NCBI RefSeq assembly: GCF_036549475.1
Contig: NZ_JAZHLI010000005.1
Location: forward strand, 1-64,000
Reading direction: 5' to 3'
Length of the DNA stretch: 64,000 bases
Source: Aurantimonas sp036549475
GTDB lineage: Bacteria; Pseudomonadota; Alphaproteobacteria; Rhizobiales; Rhizobiaceae
Position 1 is the stretch's first letter, and every line of letters starts with the position of its first letter. Of this stretch, positions 58,837 to 64,000 are shown piece by piece. The notes below the pieces were generated by a model. It was not told the origin of the DNA and made no database searches. It saw only the letters and a list, made by a program, of their open reading frames with translations. Position numbers and translations under genes: made by a program.

Positions 58837-59474
58837 CGGATAGCTCCCGAACCGCCGGTACGGACGTCGTCATGGGGTGGAGGTTCGGCCCCGCCTTCCG
58901 GATGGTCGGGGGCGAGGGCTGCAAGTTCGGGGGCTTCGGGATGGGCGGACGCCATCGGGGTGGTGTCCTCCATGCCGCCGAACAGGATCGCGCCGCGCTT
59001 GATCAGCTCCGACACGCCCTGCAGGAACAGAAGGATGAAGCCGGCAAGCAGCAGCGCCTTGGCCGGCCACAGGATCAGGCCACCGGCATTGGGCGAATAT
59101 TCGCCGCGGGAGAAGGACTGCAGCACGTAGGGGGAGAGCAGCCAGATCATCAGCCCCGTGAAGGGCAGCAGTGCGACGAGGTGGCCGATGAAGTCGATCC
59201 AGTCGCGGGTGCGTTTCGACAGGACGTTCGAGACGATGTCGACGCGGATGTGCTCGTTCTTCAGGAGCGTCCAGGCCGCGGCGAGCATGAAGATGGCGCC
59301 GAACAGGTACCATTGCAGTTCGAGCCATGCATTGGAGGAGATGTCGAAGAGCTTGCGGATGATCGCGTTGCCGGCGCTGACCAGCACGACCAGCAGGACG
59401 AGCCAGGAAACGCTGCGACCGATGAAGGTCGTGACGCGGTCGATCCCGCGCGAAAAGGATAGAAGAGCTGACAT
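58833..59474 (-). CDS. dctQ: TRAP transporter small permease subunit (DctQ type)
   Basis: A 213-residue membrane protein with four helices (about 20-40, 50-70, 92-112, 138-160) and the FcbT2/DctQ-like segment NAWLELQWYLFGAIFMLAAA followed by WTLLKNEHIRVDIV, typical of the mannitol/chloroaromatic-type TRAP small subunits. The last 50 residues are polar and acidic. GGGAGAT lies nine bases before the ATG. It precedes the large permease gene with a four-base overlap, and diverges from the oxidoreductase gene across 372 bases. The binding protein gene normally next to it is absent on this strand. Confidence 0.9.
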   Translation of the reverse strand: MSALLSFSRGIDRVTTFIGRSVSWLVLLVVLVSAGNAIIRKLFDISSNAWLELQWYLFGAIFMLAAAWTLLKNEHIRVDIVSNVLSKRTRDWIDFIGHLVALLPFTGLMIWLLSPYVLQSFSRGEYSPNAGGLILWPAKALLLAGFILLFLQGVSELIKRGAILFGGMEDTTPMASAHPEAPELAALAPDHPEGGAEPPPHDDVRTGGSGAIR

Positions 59475-59846
59475 CCGGCCGGATCTCCCCATGGTGCTCT
59501 GGCGCGCCGTGAAGTTGCTGTGCGGCCCGGTTCGCCCTGTGTCCCTGCGACGAACTCGGCGGGCGATACCGCTGATGCGCGTAGTCGCCGAATGCCCTGC
59601 CCGGTGCCTGGAAATTCGCTCGTCGTTAAGGAAAATCCGGAGACAGCGCAAGAGCGGCAATCGGTGATAGCGTACGGATTCAACAGGCTTCTGGCATTCC
59701 GGCCACCGGAGCCCCTCGCGGATCGCAGCGGTCCCGAAAGGCTTTGACGCCGGGAGGTCCGGCCTGCAAAACAGTAAGCAAGGCAGAATGCTTGGAGCGC
59801 ACCGACCATCCTTCGTCGGCGCGCCGGCCAGGGAGGACATCGCGCC
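59475..59846. promoter_or_regulatory. Divergent spacer between the TRAP permease genes and the oxidoreductase
   Basis: A 372-base gene-free stretch that should contain promoters for both outward-facing units. GC-rich apart from a moderately AT-rich patch near 59610-59640 (TCGTTAAGGAAAATCC). A GGGAGGA ribosome site sits about eleven bases before the oxidoreductase ATG. No operator, riboswitch or RNA gene was recognised. Confidence 0.4.
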
Positions 59847-62800
59847 ATGACGACCCGCACCGTTTCACTCGACGACAAATACGATCTCGGCGTCTGCGAC
59901 GTCTTCCTGTCGGGGAGCCAGGCGATCGTCCGACTGGCGCTGATGCAGGCGGCGCGCGACCGGCAGGCCGGACTGGACACGGCCGGCTATGTCACCGGCT
60001 ATCGCGGCTCGCCGCTGGGCGGGCTCGACCAGCAATTCGCCCGGGCCAGGCCGGTGCTCGGCAAGAGCGGCATCGTCTTCGAGCCGGCGCTGAACGAGGA
60101 CCTGGCGGCAACGGCGCTCTGGGGCGCGCAACAGGCCGAGATCCGCGGCGAGGGGCGCCACGACGGCGTCTTCGGCATCTGGTACGGCAAGGGACCCGGC
60201 GTCGACCGGTCCGGCGATGCCTTCCGCCACGCCAATCTGTCGGGCACCTCTCGGCATGGTGGCGTGCTGGCGCTGATGGGCGACGACCATACCTGCGAAT
60301 CCTCGACGACGGCGCACCAGTCGGAGTTCGCCTTCGTCGACGCCATGATCCCGATCTTCAACCCGGCGGGCGTGCAGGAAATCCTTGACTACGGCCTGGC
60401 TGCGTTTGCCCTGTCGCGCTTTTCTGGCCTGTGGACGGCGATGAAATGCGTCAAGGACAACATCGAATCGACCGCCACGATCCATACGGATCCGGCCGGT
60501 CTGCGCTTCGAATATCCCGAGATCGACATGCCGCCGGGCGGGCTCAACATTCGCCGGGCAGCGCATCCGCTCGAACAAGAGGCGATGCTGCACGATTTTC
60601 GCCTGCCTGCGGCGCGGGCCTTCATCGCGGCCAACCGCTTCGACCGGATCGCCCACTCGGGAGGACGCGGGGCAAAGACTGGCATCCTGTCGCTCGGCAA
60701 GTCCTGGCTCGACGTGGGGCAGGCGTTGGCAAGCCTGGGCATCGACGAGGTGGCGGCGGCCGATCTCGGCCTGCGCCTGGGCAAGGTGGCGCTGCCATGG
60801 CCGCTCGACCCCGACTTCGTGCGCCACTTCGCAGACGGGCTCGACCGGATCATCGTGGTGGAGGAGAAGCGCGGCCTGGTCGAGAACCAGGTGAAGGAAA
60901 TTCTCTACGGCAGGGCCAACGCACCGACGGTGGTCGGCAAGGCGGACGAGACGGGCCGGACGCTGTTCACGCCCAAGGCCTCGCTCGACGCCAACGACAT
61001 CGCCGTGGCGATTGGCCGGCGGCTTGTCGAAGCACGCCCCGACGAAGCGCTGTCGGCCCGCCTGGCGAGCCTGGAAGCGCTGTGCGGGCGCACGGCCGCG
61101 GCGCCCGAGATCGCCCTGCGCACGCCGTATTTCTGCGCCGGCTGTCCGCACAGCTCGTCCACCCATGTGCCTGAGGGCGCCCGCGCCTATGCGGGGATCG
61201 GCTGCCATTTCATGGCGCAGGCCATGGACCGGTCCACCGAGGGCTACACCCAGATGGGCGGCGAGGGCGCCAACTGGATCGGCGAGCATCATTTCTCGAC
61301 CCGGCGCCATGTCTTCCAGAATCTCGGCGATGGGACCTACAATCATTCCGGCGCGCTGGCGCTGCGGGCGGCGGCGGCCTCGGGCGCCAACGTCACCTAC
61401 AAGATCCTCTACAACGACGCCGTGGCCATGACCGGTGGCCAGGCCCATGAGGGCGGGCTGACGGTGCCGGCGATCGCCGCGCAGGTGGCCGGCGAGGGCG
61501 CCAAGCGGATCGCCATTGTCTCCGACGAGCCGGACAAGCATCGCGGCAATTCGCGACTGCCGGCCGGGGTGACGATCCACCACCGCTCGGAACTCGACAC
61601 GGTGCAGCGCGACCTGTCCGAGGTCGAGGGGCTGACCGTGCTGATCTACGACCAGACCTGCGCGGCCGAGAAGCGGCGCCGCCGCAAGCGCGGCAAGTTC
61701 CCCGACCCCGACCGGCGTGTCGTCATCAACGAGCGGGTCTGCGAGGGCTGCGGCGATTGCGGCGTCCAGTCGAACTGCGTGGCCGTCACTGCGGTTGAAA
61801 CCGAGTTCGGCCGCAAGCGCCAGATCGACCAGTCGGCCTGCAACAAGGATTTCTCCTGCCTGGAAGGTTTCTGCCCCTCGTTCGTCACGGTGCATGGGGG
61901 TGAACTGAAGAAGGGTGCGCGCCGCGGTGGCGAGGCACCCGCAGCGCCCGAGCCGGCGGTCGGCGATCTCGACCGGCCGGTGGGGATCGTCATCACCGGC
62001 GTCGGCGGCACCGGCGTCGTGACGATCGGGGCGATCATCGGCATGGCCGCGCATCTCGACGGCCGCGGCGCCGGGATCATCGACATGGCCGGCCTTGCCC
62101 AGAAGGGAGGCGCGGTGATGAGCCACGTGCGCATTGCGCAGACGCCGGCGGATCTCAAGTCGATCCGCATTGCGGCGGGCGATGCCCGCCTCATCATCGG
62201 CTGCGACATGGTGACCGCCGCCTCGGCCAGGGTGCGCGCCACCATCGCGACCGGCCGAACCGAGGTCGTCGTGAACACGCACGAGACCCTGTCGGGCGAG
62301 TTCACCCGCAATGTCGACTTCTCCTTCCCGACGCGGCGCCTGATCTCCGCGCTGGGGGAGGCCGCGGGAGACGGTCACCTGCATGCGGTCGACGCGGAAC
62401 AACTGGCCGTGACGCTGTTCGGAGACGCGATCTTCGCCAACATGCTGATGCTCGGGCTGGCCTTCCAGACGGGCGCGCTGCCGGTTTCTCGGGCATCGAT
62501 CCGCAAGGCGCTGGAGATGAACGGCGTCGCGGTCGCGGCCAATCTGGCCGCGTTCGAATGGGGCCGGGCCATCGCTCATGATCCGGCGAACATGTCCGCG
62601 AGCGTGGACGGGAGCGATCAGAGGCTCGAGCATCGCCGCCTCTCCGAAAGCCTCGACGAGGCGATCGCGCGGCGAGTCGCCGATCTGACCGCGTATCAGG
62701 ATGCGGGGTTCGCGGCGCGCTATCGCCAGCGTGTCGACGCCGTTCGCGCCGCCGAACAGCAGGTGGCGCCCGGCCGCAGCGAGTTGACCGATGCCGTCGC

Positions 62801-63305
62801 GCGCCAGCTCTACCGACTGATGGCGGTCAAGGACGAATACGAGGTCGCGCGGCTCTACACCGACGGCAGCTTCGAGGCGCAGATCGCCGATCGCTTTGCG
62901 GGCTATGACCGGCTGGAATTCCATCTGGCGCCGCCGATCCTGGGCGAGACGGGGCCGAAAGGGCGGGCGAGGAAGCGGGCATTCGGCCCGTGGATGATGA
63001 CCGGCTTCAAGGTGCTTGCGGCAATGAAGCGGCTGCGCGGCACGGCCTTCGATCCCTTTGCGCGCACCGCCGAACGGCGGGCCGAGCGCGCGGAGCGGGC
63101 GCAATACGAGGCGACGCTCGATCGGATCCTCGTCGAGCTCGCGCCGGCCAATCACGAAGCCGCTGTGGCGCTGGCCCGGTGGCCGGAGACGCTGAAGGGC
63201 TTCGGGCCGGTGCGCCGCCGCTTCGCCGAAGAAGCAGCGGCCAAGCGCGAGGCGGCGCTGGCGGCGTTCGACGGAGCGGGACGGATGGCGGAGGCGGCGG
63301 AATAA
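59847..63305 (+). CDS. Indolepyruvate ferredoxin oxidoreductase family protein (fused IorA-IorB type)
   Basis: A 1152-residue fused 2-oxoacid:ferredoxin oxidoreductase. The N-terminal third binds substrate and pyrophosphate (AGYVTGYRGSPLGGLD near 46-61). The thiamine-diphosphate C-domain has YAGIGCHFMAQAMD and NLGDGTYNHSGAL (about 447-505). A cysteine cluster CEGCGDCGVQSNC begins at Cys632, with further cysteines in NKDFSCLEGFC, for one or more Fe-S centres. The gamma-like domain starts near 718 with GVGGTGVVTIGAI and AQKGGAVMSHVRIA, and a C-terminal domain of about 250 residues follows. It oxidatively decarboxylates aryl- or other 2-oxo acids to acyl-CoA with ferredoxin. Adjacent divergent TRAP genes could supply such acids. 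Confidence 0.92.
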   Translation: MTTRTVSLDDKYDLGVCDVFLSGSQAIVRLALMQAARDRQAGLDTAGYVTGYRGSPLGGLDQQFARARPVLGKSGIVFEPALNEDLAATALWGAQQAEIRGEGRHDGVFGIWYGKGPGVDRSGDAFRHANLSGTSRHGGVLALMGDDHTCESSTTAHQSEFAFVDAMIPIFNPAGVQEILDYGLAAFALSRFSGLWTAMKCVKDNIESTATIHTDPAGLRFEYPEIDMPPGGLNIRRAAHPLEQEAMLHDFRLPAARAFIAANRFDRIAHSGGRGAKTGILSLGKSWLDVGQALASLGIDEVAAADLGLRLGKVALPWPLDPDFVRHFADGLDRIIVVEEKRGLVENQVKEILYGRANAPTVVGKADETGRTLFTPKASLDANDIAVAIGRRLVEARPDEALSARLASLEALCGRTAAAPEIALRTPYFCAGCPHSSSTHVPEGARAYAGIGCHFMAQAMDRSTEGYTQMGGEGANWIGEHHFSTRRHVFQNLGDGTYNHSGALALRAAAASGANVTYKILYNDAVAMTGGQAHEGGLTVPAIAAQVAGEGAKRIAIVSDEPDKHRGNSRLPAGVTIHHRSELDTVQRDLSEVEGLTVLIYDQTCAAEKRRRRKRGKFPDPDRRVVINERVCEGCGDCGVQSNCVAVTAVETEFGRKRQIDQSACNKDFSCLEGFCPSFVTVHGGELKKGARRGGEAPAAPEPAVGDLDRPVGIVITGVGGTGVVTIGAIIGMAAHLDGRGAGIIDMAGLAQKGGAVMSHVRIAQTPADLKSIRIAAGDARLIIGCDMVTAASARVRATIATGRTEVVVNTHETLSGEFTRNVDFSFPTRRLISALGEAAGDGHLHAVDAEQLAVTLFGDAIFANMLMLGLAFQTGALPVSRASIRKALEMNGVAVAANLAAFEWGRAIAHDPANMSASVDGSDQRLEHRRLSESLDEAIARRVADLTAYQDAGFAARYRQRVDAVRAAEQQVAPGRSELTDAVARQLYRLMAVKDEYEVARLYTDGSFEAQIADRFAGYDRLEFHLAPPILGETGPKGRARKRAFGPWMMTGFKVLAAMKRLRGTAFDPFARTAERRAERAERAQYEATLDRILVELAPANHEAAVALARWPETLKGFGPVRRRFAEEAAAKREAALAAFDGAGRMAEAAE

Positions 63306-63387
63306 TCGAGCTCCAGCTGACGGAGCCTCTGCCTCGTGCCTGGAGAAGAACGATTCCGATCCTTGGTCCGATGCTATAGAAAGCCGC

Positions 63388-63936
63388 ATGATTTTGCACC
63401 GGGACGACCCCGCCAGTGACCAGCCGAGGCCGCCGAAGCCGATCACACGCGAATGGCTGTTTCGGGCGGCGGCGCATTATCTGGAGCGTTATTCCTCGTC
63501 GACCGCAAATCTGCGCCGGGTCCTGGAGCGCAAGGTGATGCGACGGGCCCATGCCCGCGGCGAGGATGCCGGCAGCTTTGCCGAACTGATCGACGAGATC
63601 GTCGCGCGCTTCGTCGAACTCAAGCTGGTCGACGACCGCGCCTATGGCGAGGCGCGGGTGCTCAGCCTGCGGCGGCGGGGGACATCGACGCGCATGGTCG
63701 CGGCAAAGCTGTCGGAAAAGGGCGTCGAGCGGGATCTGGTGGAGGAACTCCTGGCGGCCGACGAGACCAGTGACCGGCAGGCGGCACTGGCCTATGCCAA
63801 GCGCCGGCGGCTCGGCCCGTACCGCCTGCGCAACCGCGCCGAGCGGCGCGACCGCGACGTGGCGGCGATGGTGCGGGCGGGTTTCGGCTTCGCCGATGCA
63901 GCTGCGGCGATCGACGGCGAGCCCGATCAGGATTGA
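63388..63936 (+). CDS. recX: Regulatory protein RecX
   Basis: A 182-residue, mostly helical, basic protein made of RecX three-helix repeats: LFRAAAHYLERYSSSTANLR followed by RVLERKV, then FVELKLVDDRAYGEARVLSL, and VAAKLSEKGVERDLVEELL. RecX binds RecA filaments and limits strand exchange and the SOS response. recA is not in the window, and no LexA-like box (GTTC or GAAC half sites at the right spacing) is seen in the 82 bases upstream. The ATG has no strong ribosome site; TATAGA lies just before it, so the transcript may have a very short leader. Confidence 0.9.
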   Translation: MILHRDDPASDQPRPPKPITREWLFRAAAHYLERYSSSTANLRRVLERKVMRRAHARGEDAGSFAELIDEIVARFVELKLVDDRAYGEARVLSLRRRGTSTRMVAAKLSEKGVERDLVEELLAADETSDRQAALAYAKRRRLGPYRLRNRAERRDRDVAAMVRAGFGFADAAAAIDGEPDQD

Positions 63937-63961
63937 GCGGGCGGCCCGTGCTGCGGTTTCG

Positions 63962-64000
63962 TCAGCCGAAACTGCCGCCGAAGATCGCGGCGAGCAGCTT
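63962..64000 (-). CDS. Possible C-terminal end of a minus-strand gene (rest outside window)
   Basis: The last 39 bases read on the minus strand as KLLAAIFGGSFG followed by TGA in an open frame, with good codon use for this genome. The gene would converge with recX at 25 bases distance. Twelve residues are too few to name a family. Confidence 0.35.
   Translation of the reverse strand, partial: KLLAAIFGGSFG

Noticed and set aside
59865..63446. A 1193-codon open frame antisense to the oxidoreductase gene
   Set aside because: It mirrors the codon positions of a strongly supported gene in GC-rich DNA, and its protein is Arg/His/Gln-rich without family motifs.
1..64000. CRISPR arrays, insertion sequences, prophage, tRNA or rRNA genes
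   Set aside because: No regularly spaced repeats, transposase or integrase motifs, terminal inverted repeats, cloverleaf-like spacers or rRNA-like sequence were seen.

Overview
The window is GC-rich (roughly two-thirds G+C by eye), densely coded bacterial chromosome. Gene content and order point to an alphaproteobacterium, most likely of the Hyphomicrobiales (Rhizobiales): a DUF4164 gene and zapA next to transketolase, tkt-gap-pgk on one strand, HWE-type histidine kinases, several TRAP transporters, a type III ornithine decarboxylase followed by an acetyltransferase, and a CobW/WD40 pair. I see no rRNA, tRNA, CRISPR array, insertion sequence, integrase or phage gene.

Layout. 0-13 kb holds DNA repair and membrane genes: pdeM, a SulP transporter with a tandem universal stress protein, a transglutaminase-like protein, the Lhr-type helicase, an EamA exporter, an MscS channel, a YitT protein, a SpoIIAA-like protein and the metallo-beta-lactamase-fold exonuclease. 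Three of the four usual 'ligase-associated' repair genes are therefore present but scattered over 12 kb, and the ligase is not here. 13-17 kb holds a methyltransferase that starts at TTG, an AT-rich spacer, a Cache-HWE histidine kinase and an SGNH hydrolase. 17-28 kb is central carbon metabolism on the minus strand (tkt, gap, then pgk), with a complete TRAP operon and a K+/H+ antiporter lying between gap and pgk; DUF4164 and zapA diverge from tkt.

28-48 kb is a mixed region: two hydrolases, two GNAT acetyltransferases, a LacI regulator with a 2-hydroxyacid dehydrogenase, MarR divergent from a creatininase-like amidohydrolase, a His-rich CobW GTPase overlapping a WD40 protein, a multi-PAS HWE kinase, ornithine decarboxylase with a long leader opposite a LysR gene, an L,D-transpeptidase, a DUF1007/NicO metal-transport pair, a DCC-family protein and a class I amidotransferase.

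47-63 kb is the most coherent accessory stretch. Three closely similar Tat-exported TRAP solute-binding proteins lie on the plus strand with no permease of their own, interleaved with SelO, a spermidine-synthase-like protein and a YcaQ-family glycosylase. They are followed by a degenerate ParA-like protein, a DUF4424 protein, one TRAP permease pair on the minus strand (its large subunit with a Pro/Gly-rich tail) and, divergent from it, a fused indolepyruvate ferredoxin oxidoreductase. I infer, without proof, that several receptors share one permease for 2-oxo acids that the oxidoreductase could oxidise. The window closes with recX and the tail of a minus-strand gene.

Start codons were chosen by Shine-Dalgarno spacing and family alignment; several genes start at GTG or TTG.
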